A stretch of 31,547 bases of DNA from Clostridia bacterium (GCA_021152595.1 JAGKVC010000012.1:1-31547); one strand, 5' to 3'. Positions 1-7,363 are shown, numbered from the stretch's first letter. Notes: generated from the letters alone by a model not told the origin. Numbers and translations: made by a program.

Positions 1-1
1 G

Positions 2-376
2 ACAATGTTCGGGGGTAAGGTCACAGTCGCAAAAGATGACTGGGAGAATATCACGGCTCTTGCAAAGCGTGAGGTCGCATCAACTAAGCAGGTCAGAAAA
101 CTGAAAAAGGAACGTGACGAAGCTGTGCAGAAGTACGATGAACTGAAAGACAAGTATGATACCGCAAGCGAGGAGCTTTCCGCTTACAAAAAGAAAGAAA
201 AAGAGGGCGGCTTGTTCACACGTGAGAAGCTGAAAAAAGAAGCAGCTCGAATCAGCCGTGAGGACGAGCTGTCCCGTGAGCTGAGGAAGGCTAAGGCTTT
301 TATTTCTGCCTGCGGGCTGTCAGACGATTTTGCCCGGTATAAATTTAACAAAACAAGGGGTTCACAATTAGAATAA
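2..376 (+). CDS. Mobilisation protein (Mob/Pre-like relaxase), C-terminal part
   Basis: The reading frame is open to the left window edge, so the ATG at 5 is probably internal. The visible 123 residues are mostly charged alpha helix: residues ~18-70 form a Lys/Glu-rich coiled coil (heptads around VRKLKKERDEAVQKYDELKD), followed by another Lys/Arg/Glu-rich helix. Long charged coiled coils at the C-terminus are typical of MobV/Pre-type plasmid recombination relaxases, and a recombinase follows 91 bp later, which fits a mobilisable element. No catalytic relaxase motif is in view, so the family name is an inference; another coiled-coil element protein is possible. Confidence 0.45.
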   Translation, partial: TMFGGKVTVAKDDWENITALAKREVASTKQVRKLKKERDEAVQKYDELKDKYDTASEELSAYKKKEKEGGLFTREKLKKEAARISREDELSRELRKAKAFISACGLSDDFARYKFNKTRGSQLE

Positions 377-387
377 AAGACGAAAAG

Positions 388-450
388 CTATGGCATATCT
401 TGACAGACAGAGAAAAGCGCGCTACTATTATAATGCGAGATATGCCATAG
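388..450. repeat. 13-bp perfect inverted repeat flanking the integrase promoter
   Basis: The left arm CTATGGCATATCT (388-400) and the right arm AGATATGCCATAG (438-450) are exact reverse complements separated by 37 bp. The -35 begins at the inner edge of the left arm and the -10 lies inside the spacer. The right arm ends 5 bp before the integrase Shine-Dalgarno. It may be an operator, a recombinase or excisionase binding site, a translational hairpin in read-through mRNA, or a very small invertible promoter. Confidence 0.7.
400..428 (+). promoter_or_regulatory. Predicted integrase promoter
   Basis: The -35 is TTGACA (400-405), followed by a 17-bp spacer and the -10 TACTAT (423-428). A perfect TATAAT at 429-434 is also present but sits 23 bp from the -35. 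Transcripts would start near 435-440, inside or at the right arm of the inverted repeat, so they would lack the left arm. Confidence 0.5.
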
Positions 451-467
451 TCCGTAAAGGAGATAAT

Positions 468-1628
468 ATGGCAAATATAACAAACAGAAACGGAAAGTTT
501 CTCATAAGAGTTTTCACAGGTCGTGACATCAGCGGAAAGCAGATCGTCAAGTCCACTACTTACGTTCCGCCGGAAGGCACATCACCGAAAAAGGCTGAAA
601 AGCTGGCTCAGGAGTACGCTTTTGAGTTTGAAAGGCACTGCAAGGGTTATGCTCAACTCAATGAAAATATGCGCTTCTCCGAACTGGCTGAGTGGTATTT
701 TGAGAACTATGCACCCGAAGAATTAAAGCCTACTACGGTTCTGAACTACGAAAGTCAGTACAGAAACCATATCGCACCGATCCTCGGCAATAAAAAGCTC
801 AAAGATATTACCACACCAATGCTGACGGAGTTTCTGAAAGTGCTTGGCAAAGAGCATCACTTAAATCCTATCTCGGTCAGAAAGGTCTATATAGTGGTGC
901 AGAGCATTTACCGCAGAGCCTTACAGCAGGGTTTTGCAAGGGACAATCCTTGTCAGAACGTGATAATTCCGAAGAAGCGTGACAGCGGCAAGCGTTATTC
1001 TCTTTCTGAGGAAGAAACAAAACGGTTTCTCCACCTTATCCGTGACAAGCCGTGGGACGAAGATGTGAAGCGTATCCTGATCGTTCTGCTGTTCACGGGT
1101 ATGAGGATAGGCGAGTGCCTCGGTTTGGCGTGGGAGGATATTGATTTTGAGAAGAAAACGATATTCATTCACCATACGCTGTCCTGCGTTGACGGGGAGT
1201 GCTATCTTGATTCACCAAAGACAAAAAGCAGTATTCGTCTTATAGCCATGAATTCTAGCGTTGAGAAATGCCTAAGAGATCAGCAAGCATATGTTGGGGA
1301 GCTAAAAACAGCTCTTGGAAACAAGTACGCTCACCCCGAAATGGTCTTTCCGTCCGGGTTAGGCAACTACCGTGACCGCAGCTCCGTGTATCATTCTTTA
1401 AAACGTATGACCAAAGGTACTGAGTTCGAGGATATGACGCTACATAAGTTGCGACATTGCAACGCTACGCTTTTACTGAACAGCGGTGTAGACCTGAAAG
1501 TGATCTCTGAACACCTCGGTCACTGCGACATAGGTGTTACAGCGAACATCTATGCCGATGTACTCCAGAAGCAGAAGATACGCCTTGCCGATACGATCGA
1601 CGATAAGCTTTCCGATGAACTGACCTGA
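468..1628 (+). CDS. Tyrosine recombinase / integrase
   Basis: This enzyme would catalyse site-specific integration and excision of the element. The start at 468 is chosen because AAAGGAG lies at 456-462; the in-frame ATG at 390 lacks a ribosome binding site and lies inside the inverted repeat. The 386-residue protein has an N-terminal beta-rich arm-binding region (~1-60), a SAM-like core-binding domain (~65-160) and a catalytic domain (~175-380). The catalytic set is visible: R213 in TGMRIGE, a Lys in SPKTKSS (~251), H326 and R329 in HKLRH, H352 in HLGH, and the nucleophile Y362 in ANIYADVL. The length fits Tn916/ICE-type integrases. No excisionase gene is recognisable next to it in the window. 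Confidence 0.93.
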   Translation: MANITNRNGKFLIRVFTGRDISGKQIVKSTTYVPPEGTSPKKAEKLAQEYAFEFERHCKGYAQLNENMRFSELAEWYFENYAPEELKPTTVLNYESQYRNHIAPILGNKKLKDITTPMLTEFLKVLGKEHHLNPISVRKVYIVVQSIYRRALQQGFARDNPCQNVIIPKKRDSGKRYSLSEEETKRFLHLIRDKPWDEDVKRILIVLLFTGMRIGECLGLAWEDIDFEKKTIFIHHTLSCVDGECYLDSPKTKSSIRLIAMNSSVEKCLRDQQAYVGELKTALGNKYAHPEMVFPSGLGNYRDRSSVYHSLKRMTKGTEFEDMTLHKLRHCNATLLLNSGVDLKVISEHLGHCDIGVTANIYADVLQKQKIRLADTIDDKLSDELT

Positions 1629-1634
1629 CACAAA

Positions 1635-1668
1635 AAACCTCTCTGTCGGTTTTCCGACAAAGAGGTTT
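1635..1668. terminator. Bidirectional terminator between integrase and rpsI
   Basis: A 15-bp stem with one mismatch (AAACCTCTCTGTCGG, 1635-1649, against 1654-1668) has a TTTT loop. On the minus strand it is followed by six Ts, so it terminates rplM-rpsI transcripts; on the plus strand it can end the integrase mRNA. It lies on the element side of the presumed junction. Confidence 0.8.
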
Positions 1669-1684
1669 ACTTTCAAAGTATTTA

Positions 1685-1705
1685 GTTGAACAATCTGTTG
1701 AACAA
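1685..1705. repeat. Tandem 9-bp direct repeats near the element end
   Basis: GTTGAACAA occurs at 1685-1693 and again at 1697-1705, a 12-bp period, about 55 bp from the rpsI stop. Short direct repeats near the ends of Tn916-like elements are arm-type sites bound by the integrase N-terminal domain. That role is inferred here from position only. Confidence 0.4.
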
Positions 1706-1755
1706 CTTCGTAAAAAATTCTCGAAAATACCGTAAATAGGCGTTTTGCGAAAAAA

Positions 1756-1780
1756 TCTTTTAACGCTTTGAGAACTGCGG
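1756..1780. other. Probable attachment site within the rpsI 3' end
   Basis: Integration would occur in the last codons of rpsI (encoding about PQFSKR-stop). The duplicate core should lie at the left end of the element, outside the window, so the exact core cannot be defined here. Confidence 0.35.
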
Positions 1781-2176
1781 TGCGCGGCGAGCTGCCTTGA
1801 GACCGTACTTCTTTCTTTCCTTCATTCTCGGGTCACGAGTGAGGTAACCGGCCTTCTTGAGTGCCGAACGGAGCTCAGCATTGAACTGGAGCAGAGCGCG
1901 TGCAACGCCGTGACGGATTGCACCAGCCTGACCGGTCACGCCGCCGCCTGCAACGGTGCAGACGATGTCGAACTGTGCGCCGGTTTCGGTCAGCTCGAGC
2001 GGCTGACGAACGATGAGCTTGAGGGTATCAAGGCCGAAGTATTCGTCAATGCTTCTGCCGTTGATGGTCACATTGCCGGAGCCGGGATAAAGGCGAACTC
2101 TCGCAACGGAATGCTTTCTTCTGCCGGTGCCGTAAAACGACTTCAGCTTTGCTTCGTAGGAAACTGTTTCACTCAT
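1760..2176 (-). CDS. rpsI: 30S ribosomal protein S9
   Basis: S9 is a small-subunit protein whose C-terminal tail reaches the P-site tRNA. The 138-residue sequence has the family signature GTGRRKHSVARV near the N-terminus, the central GGGVTGQAGAIRHGVARAL block and the canonical RRAPQFSKR tail. The start follows GAAAGGAG by a normal spacing. It is the second gene of the rplM-rpsI operon, 18 bp after rplM. The tail is complete although a mobile element abuts it, and the transcript's apparent terminator (1635-1668) lies within the element side. Confidence 0.98.
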   Translation of the reverse strand: MSETVSYEAKLKSFYGTGRRKHSVARVRLYPGSGNVTINGRSIDEYFGLDTLKLIVRQPLELTETGAQFDIVCTVAGGGVTGQAGAIRHGVARALLQFNAELRSALKKAGYLTRDPRMKERKKYGLKAARRAPQFSKR

Positions 2177-2194
2177 TGTTTCTGGCTCCTTTCA

Positions 2195-2623
2195 TTACAG
2201 TGTCCACAGCTCAGGCTTCTGAGCTGCGTTCTTGTGCTCTGCATCAGCATAGACGCGGAGGCGCTTCATAGAGGTTCTGCCGATGTAGTTGTTCGGCAGC
2301 ATGCCCTCAACTGCGATATACATTGCGTGCTCCGGATTCTTCTCCATGAGATCGCGGTAGGAGACCTTCTTGAGGTGGCCGATCCAGCCGGTGTGCCAGA
2401 TCTCGAACTTCTGATCGAGCTTCTTGCCGGTCAGAACTGCCTTTGCGCAGTTGATGATGATAACGTGATCGCCGCAGTCAACATTCGGGGTGAAGTCGAC
2501 CTTGTGCTTGCCGCGGAGAATCGCAGCAGCCTTAGCAGCGGTGCGGCCGAGCGGCTGACCTGCTGCGTCAATGATATACCATTTACGGTTGATTTCAGCA
2601 ACCTTCGGCATGGTGGTTGACAT
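2195..2623 (-). CDS. rplM: 50S ribosomal protein L13
   Basis: L13 is an early-assembly protein of the large subunit. The frame is open further upstream, but the start at 2623 is preceded by GGAGG and gives MSTTMPKVAEINRKWYIIDA, the usual N-terminus; the resulting 142 residues match the family length. Recognisable blocks are LGRTAAKAAAILRGKHK, GDHVIIIN and the C-terminal RLRVYADAEHKNAAQKPE. It heads the rplM-rpsI operon, behind a perfect promoter (2715-2743) and a folded leader. Confidence 0.98.
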   Translation of the reverse strand: MSTTMPKVAEINRKWYIIDAAGQPLGRTAAKAAAILRGKHKVDFTPNVDCGDHVIIINCAKAVLTGKKLDQKFEIWHTGWIGHLKKVSYRDLMEKNPEHAMYIAVEGMLPNNYIGRTSMKRLRVYADAEHKNAAQKPELWTL

Positions 2624-2709
2624 AGTTTTTTCCTCCATAAAAATTTTTAGATAACCGGTTTGATCGGGCGTCTCCACGGGGACGGAGACAGCGCCTTTTC
2701 CGGCGTGCT
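2624..2709 (-). promoter_or_regulatory. Structured 5' leader of rplM-rpsI
   Basis: About 85 nt separate the predicted transcription start from rplM. The leader can form a CGCC/GGCG hairpin (2692-2705) and a GTCTCC/GGAGAC hairpin (2670-2689). Leaders binding L13 autoregulate this operon in many Firmicutes; matching this sequence to that family is an inference. Confidence 0.5.
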
Positions 2710-2714
2710 CTCCT

Positions 2715-2743
2715 ATTATACACGATTCAAAGCACCTTGTCAA
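2715..2743 (-). promoter_or_regulatory. rplM-rpsI promoter
   Basis: On the minus strand TTGACA (2743-2738), a 17-bp spacer and TATAAT (2720-2715) form a perfect sigma-A consensus, as expected for a ribosomal protein operon. Confidence 0.9.
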
Positions 2744-2875
2744 TCGGCAAAATGCCGAAATTTCAAAATATATCGCTCAATCTCTTGTTTTCTCTTGAAA
2801 TCGCTCTCGATTGCTCGTTTTCTCGGTTTTCATTTCATTTTTTCGGCATCCGGATTGATGCGATGATTTCAGGGA

Positions 2876-3874
2876 TCAGGTCAGCTTTTCGTATTCATGC
2901 TTCTTCGGACGCGCCATGAGATTCTGTACGACCTCGCGGACATCCGCGCCCTTATAGAGAATCTGATAGAGTGCGTCGGTCAGCGGCATTTCGATGTCAT
3001 AGCGCTGCGCCAGACCGTGTGCGGCGCTGCAGCAGTAGTAGCCTTCGACGGTGCCGACCCGCTCGACGGCAGCCTCCGGCGAGACGCCCTGTCCGATGAG
3101 GATACCGGCTCTGCGGTTACGGGAATGCATCGAGGTACAGGTCACGATCAGATCGCCGATACCGGTCAGACCGGCAAAGGTATTGGCGCGCGCACCGAGC
3201 GCCGAGCCGAGCCGCTCGATCTCATGCAGACCTCTTGTCATGAGCATCGCTTTGGTATTGTCGCCGTAGCCGAGGCCGTCGGAGATACCGGCAGAAAGCG
3301 CAATGACGTTTTTGAGCGCACCGCCGAGCTCGCAGCCGGTGACATCGTCATTGATATAGACGCGGAATGTTGCGGAGCTGAACCACTCCTGCACGAGATA
3401 GGCCGCCATTCTGTTCGAGGATGCCGCAACAACGCTCGTCGGGATATTTCTGCCGACCTCCTCCGCATGCGAAGGACCGGTCATGACAACATAGGCACCC
3501 TGCGGCAGCTCCTCCGCAAAGACGGTGCTCATGAGTTTATAGGTATCCTCCTCAATGCCCTTGCCTGCATTGACGATCACCGTCCCCTCCCTGAGATGCG
3601 GAGCGACCTTCTGGCAGGTGCTTCTGACAAAAGCCGAAGGGATTGCAAACAGGACAAGGTCGCTGTCGTCGATCACAGAAAGATCGGTTGTCAGCGAAAT
3701 GCCGCTCGGGATTTTGACGCCGGGCAGCTTTTCCTTCTGCTCGCCGTCTCTGCGCATCGCCTCGATTTCTGCGGGAATTGCGCTCCAAAGAGTTACATCG
3801 TGCTGCTGTGTGGTATAGAGCATCACAGCAAGAGCGGTACCGAAACCGCCGCCAAGAACTGTTATTTTCGCCAT
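2876..3874 (-). CDS. gpsA: Glycerol-3-phosphate dehydrogenase [NAD(P)+]
   Basis: GpsA reduces dihydroxyacetone phosphate to sn-glycerol 3-phosphate, the backbone for phospholipids; PlsY, encoded upstream in the same cluster, acylates this product. The start at 3874 follows GGAGGT; the longer in-frame extension runs into repeat DNA and is rejected. The 332-residue protein begins with a Rossmann GGGFGTA motif (residues 8-14; Phe replaces the usual Trp), then NAGKGIE, GPSHAEEV and the C-terminal helical signature with KNVIALSAGISDGLGYGDN. It appears to be the last gene of the DUF512-der-plsY cluster, separated from the YciI-like gene by 281 bp of repeats, so it may be partly uncoupled. Confidence 0.97.
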   Translation of the reverse strand: MAKITVLGGGFGTALAVMLYTTQQHDVTLWSAIPAEIEAMRRDGEQKEKLPGVKIPSGISLTTDLSVIDDSDLVLFAIPSAFVRSTCQKVAPHLREGTVIVNAGKGIEEDTYKLMSTVFAEELPQGAYVVMTGPSHAEEVGRNIPTSVVAASSNRMAAYLVQEWFSSATFRVYINDDVTGCELGGALKNVIALSAGISDGLGYGDNTKAMLMTRGLHEIERLGSALGARANTFAGLTGIGDLIVTCTSMHSRNRRAGILIGQGVSPEAAVERVGTVEGYYCCSAAHGLAQRYDIEMPLTDALYQILYKGADVREVVQNLMARPKKHEYEKLT

Positions 3875-3912
3875 GTCACTTACCTCCGCGGGCAGTGCCC
3901 GCCTCCATTGAT

Positions 3913-4130
3913 CTAAAGCTTTCCGGATGCGTTTTGTGCATCCAATCGGTATCTCCGATGGATCAGAAATGGGGCTCCGCCCCATGCCCCGCTTAAGGGA
4001 CATTGTCCCTTAAGAATCCCATTTTGAGTTATAATCAAAAAGGCACGTATTCGCACACTTTTCAAATGCATCGAAGATAACAATTCATTCAGTGTTTTCC
4101 TAAAGATTTCCGGATGCATTCTGTGCATCC
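3913..4130. repeat. Pair of 31-bp direct repeats bracketing repeat copy A
   Basis: Sequences at 3913-3943 and 4100-4130 agree at 28 of 31 positions (CTAAAG-n-TTTCCGGATGC-n-TT-n-TGTGCATCC). The second copy extends into a perfect 10-bp palindrome, TCCGGATGCA-TTCTG-TGCATCCGGA. Together they enclose palindromic repeat copy A and fill the gpsA upstream gap. Confidence 0.75.
3948..4027 (+). repeat. Dispersed palindromic repeat, copy A
   Basis: The head is GGTATCTCCGATGGAT, then hairpin 1 (ATGGGGC-TCC-GCCCCAT, 3969-3985), hairpin 2 (CTTAAGGGACA-T-TGTCCCTTAAG, 3992-4014) and the tail AATCCCATTTTGA. It belongs to the same family as copies at 7278, 9295, 9377 and 25232. Confidence 0.8.
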
Positions 4131-4155
4131 GGAACCTGCTGCTATGAAAAAACTG

Positions 4156-4443
4156 TTATTCGGGCTGATTCACAAGCACAACATTCAGGGCTTCGACCTC
4201 GATCTTCTCCCAGACATGCTCCGTAACGTACGGCTCATTTTCAAGATAGGCGTCAAGCTCCGCGCGCGCTGCAAAATCAAGGATCAGCACCGAGCCTTTC
4301 ATTTTGCCGGCATCATCGAGCAGACCGCCTGCGCAGATCACATGCTTTCCGAGCTTCTGCATGCCCTCCAGATGCCGCGGACGAACCTCCATCCGCTTTT
4401 CGAGCATATTTGCGCCGTCATAGGCTTTCACAATAAACTGCAT
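4156..4443 (-). CDS. YciI-like (YCII domain) protein
   Basis: This 95-residue protein has the ferredoxin-like YCII fold pattern: MQFIVKAYDG at the start, RPRHLEGMQKLG helix, GGLLDDAGKMKGSVLILDF strands, and EPYVTEHVWEKIEVEALNVV at the end. Members are small, sometimes peroxidase-like or putative degradative enzymes with a conserved His/Asp pair; the biochemical role of this one is unknown. The start follows GGAAAGGAG. It lies 28 bp after plsY and is presumably co-transcribed with it. Its link to lipid synthesis is positional only. Confidence 0.85.
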   Translation of the reverse strand: MQFIVKAYDGANMLEKRMEVRPRHLEGMQKLGKHVICAGGLLDDAGKMKGSVLILDFAARAELDAYLENEPYVTEHVWEKIEVEALNVVLVNQPE

Positions 4444-4471
4444 GACAGACTCCTTTCCATTCGGGTAATAA

Positions 4472-5191
4472 TCAGTTGTCGCGCTTGGGCGGTTTCTGTT
4501 CCTTTTTATCGGTGATCTTGCGCTCCGTACCGTTTTTGAGCCGCTGGATATTCTCGCGGTGACTGTAAACGATCAGAACCGCCGGAACCGCAATCAGCAC
4601 GGTATAGAGCAGTGACATCCCCCATGTCGTACCGCGCTGAAAATGCTCAAGCAGCGGTGTCACAGGGATCACCGAGAGGGATGCGATGCAGGACGCCAGC
4701 GAAACATATTTCGAGCGCCATAGCACGATCCCGAAAATCGCCATGAGAATTACAAATGTCAGCGGATTGATCACGAGGAACACACTGACGCCGACGAGAA
4801 CGCCCTTGCCGCCGCGGAAGCCGTGCCAGAGCGGAAACACATGCCCGAGTACGACAAAAATCGCAGCAACATAGCAGAGCCAGCGGAAATCATGCGCTTC
4901 GCCGGTGCCTTCAGAGAGCGGTGCCCAAGCGAGTGCCTTGCAGATCGCCTGTGCAATCGCCATCGCAGCAGCGCCTTTTCCGAGGTCAATGATGAGCGTC
5001 AGGATGCCGCAGCCCTTGCCGAAACATCGCAGAACATTGGTCAGACCTGCGTTTCCGCTGCCGAATTTGCGGATATCCTCATGCTTGAATACGCGCACGG
5101 TTGCGATTGCGCCGTTGATACTGCCGAACAGATAGCCGACCGCCGCCGCGATCAGAATGCTGAGCAAATAGCCGAAAAATGTCCCCTGCAT
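4472..5191 (-). CDS. plsY: Acyl-phosphate:glycerol-3-phosphate acyltransferase
   Basis: PlsY transfers an acyl group from acyl phosphate (made by PlsX) to glycerol 3-phosphate, giving lysophosphatidic acid at the membrane. The 239-residue protein has several hydrophobic segments (about 8-28, 60-80, 106-122, 132-152, 190-212) and the three family motifs: GSINGA (residues ~23-28), FGSGNAGLTNVLR (~43-55) and GHVFPLWHGFRGGKG (~116-130). The C-terminal ~30 residues are a basic cytosolic tail. AGGAG precedes the ATG at a somewhat long spacing of 12 nt. It lies 23 bp after the P-loop gene and upstream of gpsA, which makes its substrate. Confidence 0.97.
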   Translation of the reverse strand: MQGTFFGYLLSILIAAAVGYLFGSINGAIATVRVFKHEDIRKFGSGNAGLTNVLRCFGKGCGILTLIIDLGKGAAAMAIAQAICKALAWAPLSEGTGEAHDFRWLCYVAAIFVVLGHVFPLWHGFRGGKGVLVGVSVFLVINPLTFVILMAIFGIVLWRSKYVSLASCIASLSVIPVTPLLEHFQRGTTWGMSLLYTVLIAVPAVLIVYSHRENIQRLKNGTERKITDKKEQKPPKRDN

Positions 5192-5214
5192 AGAAATATC
5201 ATTCTCCTAAAGAA

Positions 5215-5904
5215 TTATAATGCATCCGCCCCTGCGGATGATGCGAGACCAAAATGCTTTGCGATGATATCACACACCGCCTCTCTGGTATCCGTGCCGT
5301 TGTCTTCGCGGACAACCGTAAAAAAGCCGCTGTTTGCGTAGGCTTCGTAGTGTTCGCGGCTGTTGATGCGTGCGAGTCCCTGCCGGTAATTCTCCATCAC
5401 GGCTTCGGGATTCTCGCAGCTTTCAATGACCTGCAGCAGAAACTGCTTATCGGGATCGCTCCGGTCAAAGAATCGTTCCACGCTCATGGACTGCGGCGAA
5501 AGCATCACCGCAACATGATCATAGTCCGAGATCTCTTTCAGAATATCAATCGGGATACTGGTATCAGCGATCACGTTCCGATTCCTTGACAGCGAGATCA
5601 GCTCCGCAACCTCAAAGCCTGCCGCCTCGCGTCCGGTGTGATACATCCACCGTTCATATTCCTCCGGCGAACGCGTGACAAAATCCTTCCAGTCCTTGAG
5701 CGACCGCATATAGCAGAGGTCGGGCTGCAAATCCGGCTGCGCGGCTGCATCCGTCACCGCGGAAAAATAGTTTTCGCCGCAGAACACCATGTCATAGCGG
5801 TCTGCGAGCATCCGGACGGTCGTGGATTTCCCTGCATACGCCGTCCCCGTGATAAAATAGACATTCCGCAGATAATACCTGAGAATGTTATGTTCGATGT
5901 ACAT
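5215..5904 (-). CDS. P-loop kinase-like protein of unknown function
   Basis: The 229-residue protein has a Walker A motif GTAYAGKST (residues 20-28) behind a hydrophobic strand (VYFITG), as in small P-loop kinases. A second strand (NVIADTSIPID, ~110-120) may hold the Walker B/substrate-binding acid. The rest is charged and helical. The gene starts 3 bp after the der stop codon, so translation is probably coupled, and it lies directly before plsY. No substrate can be read from the sequence; a nucleoside or metabolite kinase or a regulatory NTPase are both possible. Confidence 0.75.
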   Translation of the reverse strand: MYIEHNILRYYLRNVYFITGTAYAGKSTTVRMLADRYDMVFCGENYFSAVTDAAAQPDLQPDLCYMRSLKDWKDFVTRSPEEYERWMYHTGREAAGFEVAELISLSRNRNVIADTSIPIDILKEISDYDHVAVMLSPQSMSVERFFDRSDPDKQFLLQVIESCENPEAVMENYRQGLARINSREHYEAYANSGFFTVVREDNGTDTREAVCDIIAKHFGLASSAGADAL

Positions 5905-5907
5905 GCC

Positions 5908-7245
5908 TCAGCCCTTGCTGCCGGAATCGTTGCCGCGTTCGCGGATGATAAACCGCACCGGCGTACCCTCAAGCCCGAAGGTTTCGCGGATCTGATTCTC
6001 AAGATAGCGTTGATACGAGAAGTGGAACAGATCCGAGCGGTTGACAAAGAACACGAAGGTCGGCGGCTGGGTGCTTGCCTGCGTCATGTAGTAAATCTTG
6101 AGGCGCTTGCCCTTGTCGGTCGGCGGCTGGACGCGCGCGGTCGCGTAGGCAAGAACATCGTTGAGTCTGCCCGTCGTGATGCGCATTGCATTATTGGCGG
6201 CGACCTGCTGGATCAGCGGAAAGAGCTTCTGCACGCGCTGACCGTTCTTTGCACTGATGAACAGGAACGGCACATAGCTCATGAAGCTGAAATCATTTTC
6301 GAGCTTCTTCTGGAATTCCTGCATGGTCTTTCCGTCCTTCTCGACGAGATCCCATTTGTTCACGCAGACAATGCAGGCCTTGCCCTGCTGATGCGCATAG
6401 CCTGCGACCTTGCTGTCCTGCTCGGTAAAGCCGGTGGTCGCATCAATGATGATGACAGCAACCTGTGCGCGGTCAACTGCCATAAAGGCGCGCAGCACGC
6501 TGTAATGCTCGATATCATCGGAAATCTTCGATTTTTTGCGGATGCCTGCGGTATCAATGAAGAGATATTTGCCTGTCTCATTTTCATAGGGCAGGTCGAT
6601 CGCGTCGCGCGTTGTACCGGCTTCGTTCGCAACGATGCTGCGCTCCTCACCGGCAAGGAAGTTAATCAGCGAGGACTTGCCGACATTCGGCTTGCCGATT
6701 ACAGCGACTGCAATGCGCTCGGCATCCTCCTCGTTATCGGTATCCTCGGGGAACTGCGCACAGACCGCGTCCAGCAGATCGCCGGTACCGTTTCCGTGCA
6801 GCGACGAAACCGCAAAGGGATCGCCGAGTCCGAGATTATAGAACTCATAAAACTCCGCAGGCGGTTCGCCGATGCTGTCACACTTGTTGACGCAAAGCAC
6901 AATCGGCTTGCCGGATTTTTGCAGCATATTCGCCACATCCAGATCATTGGCGGTAACGCCGGAGCGCAGATCCGTCACAAGGACAATGACATCCGCGCGC
7001 TCGATTGCAAGCTCCGCCTGTCTGCGCATCTGTTCGAGCATATGATCATCGGTTTTCGGCTCGATACCGCCCGTATCGACAACCATGAAGTTTTTGCCGC
7101 ACCATTCAGCTTTCGCGTAGATGCGGTCTCTTGTGACGCCGGGCGTATCTTCGACGATTGAGAGCCGCTGCCCGACGAGTTTATTGAAAAGAGTCGATTT
7201 TCCGACATTCGGACGCCCGACCACGGCGACAACCGGCAATGCCAT
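5908..7245 (-). CDS. der: Ribosome assembly GTPase Der (EngA)
   Basis: Der is an essential tandem-GTPase needed for maturation of the 50S subunit. The 445-residue protein has two G domains, each with a P-loop (GRPNVGKST at residues 10-18; GKPNVGKSS near 184), DTPG/DTAG G3 motifs, and NKCD and NKWD G4 motifs. A C-terminal KH-like domain (~355-440) follows, ending in a basic tail. Length and layout are canonical. The start follows AAAGGAG. Position between a DUF512 gene and plsY/gpsA is the usual clostridial order. Repeat copy B separates it from the preceding gene, so an internal transcript end or processing site may lie there. Confidence 0.98.
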   Translation of the reverse strand: MALPVVAVVGRPNVGKSTLFNKLVGQRLSIVEDTPGVTRDRIYAKAEWCGKNFMVVDTGGIEPKTDDHMLEQMRRQAELAIERADVIVLVTDLRSGVTANDLDVANMLQKSGKPIVLCVNKCDSIGEPPAEFYEFYNLGLGDPFAVSSLHGNGTGDLLDAVCAQFPEDTDNEEDAERIAVAVIGKPNVGKSSLINFLAGEERSIVANEAGTTRDAIDLPYENETGKYLFIDTAGIRKKSKISDDIEHYSVLRAFMAVDRAQVAVIIIDATTGFTEQDSKVAGYAHQQGKACIVCVNKWDLVEKDGKTMQEFQKKLENDFSFMSYVPFLFISAKNGQRVQKLFPLIQQVAANNAMRITTGRLNDVLAYATARVQPPTDKGKRLKIYYMTQASTQPPTFVFFVNRSDLFHFSYQRYLENQIRETFGLEGTPVRFIIRERGNDSGSKG

Positions 7246-7277
7246 AGTTTTCCTGTCTCCTTTTGCTGTTATTCAGA

Positions 7278-7357
7278 TGTATCTCCGATGGATTTATAAT
7301 GTGGACGCTGTCTCCAAACCCCTGCCATAGGAACACTGTCCCTTTGGAATCCCATTG
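7278..7357 (+). repeat. Dispersed palindromic repeat, copy B (partly decayed)
   Basis: The head GTATCTCCGATGGATT is intact. The hairpin 1 region (GTGGACGCTGTCTCCA) and hairpin 2 (CCATAGGAACACTGTCCCTTTGG) have unpaired changes, and the tail is AATCCCATTG. It lies between an unknown gene and der, inside the cluster. Confidence 0.75.
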
Positions 7358-7363
7358 TTCCGC

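Larger units (their letters stand above)
1..1776. mobile_element. Right end of an integrative mobilisable element inserted at the 3' end of rpsI
   Basis: The segment holds a relaxase-like C-terminal fragment followed by a tyrosine recombinase whose stop codon lies 131 bp from the rpsI stop. It reads visibly AT-richer than the rest of the window. Tyrosine-recombinase elements of Firmicutes often use the 3' end of a housekeeping gene as target and leave the integrase beside the junction; rpsI is one of the known targets. The rpsI frame is intact, as expected when the element restores the gene's end. The right boundary is an estimate, because the left end and its duplicate att core lie outside the window. 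Whether it is an IME or a larger ICE cannot be told. Confidence 0.7.

Noticed and set aside
390..467. Longer integrase reading frame starting at 390
   Set aside because: It lacks a ribosome binding site and reads through the inverted repeat and promoter. The ATG at 468 has AAAGGAG at the right distance.
3913..4128. 71-codon ORF on the minus strand upstream of gpsA
   Set aside because: It consists wholly of repeat DNA (two 31-bp direct repeats plus copy A) and has no ribosome binding site.
5638..7161. 507-codon plus-strand ORF opposite der
   Set aside because: It is antisense to the unmistakable der gene and resembles no protein family I know.
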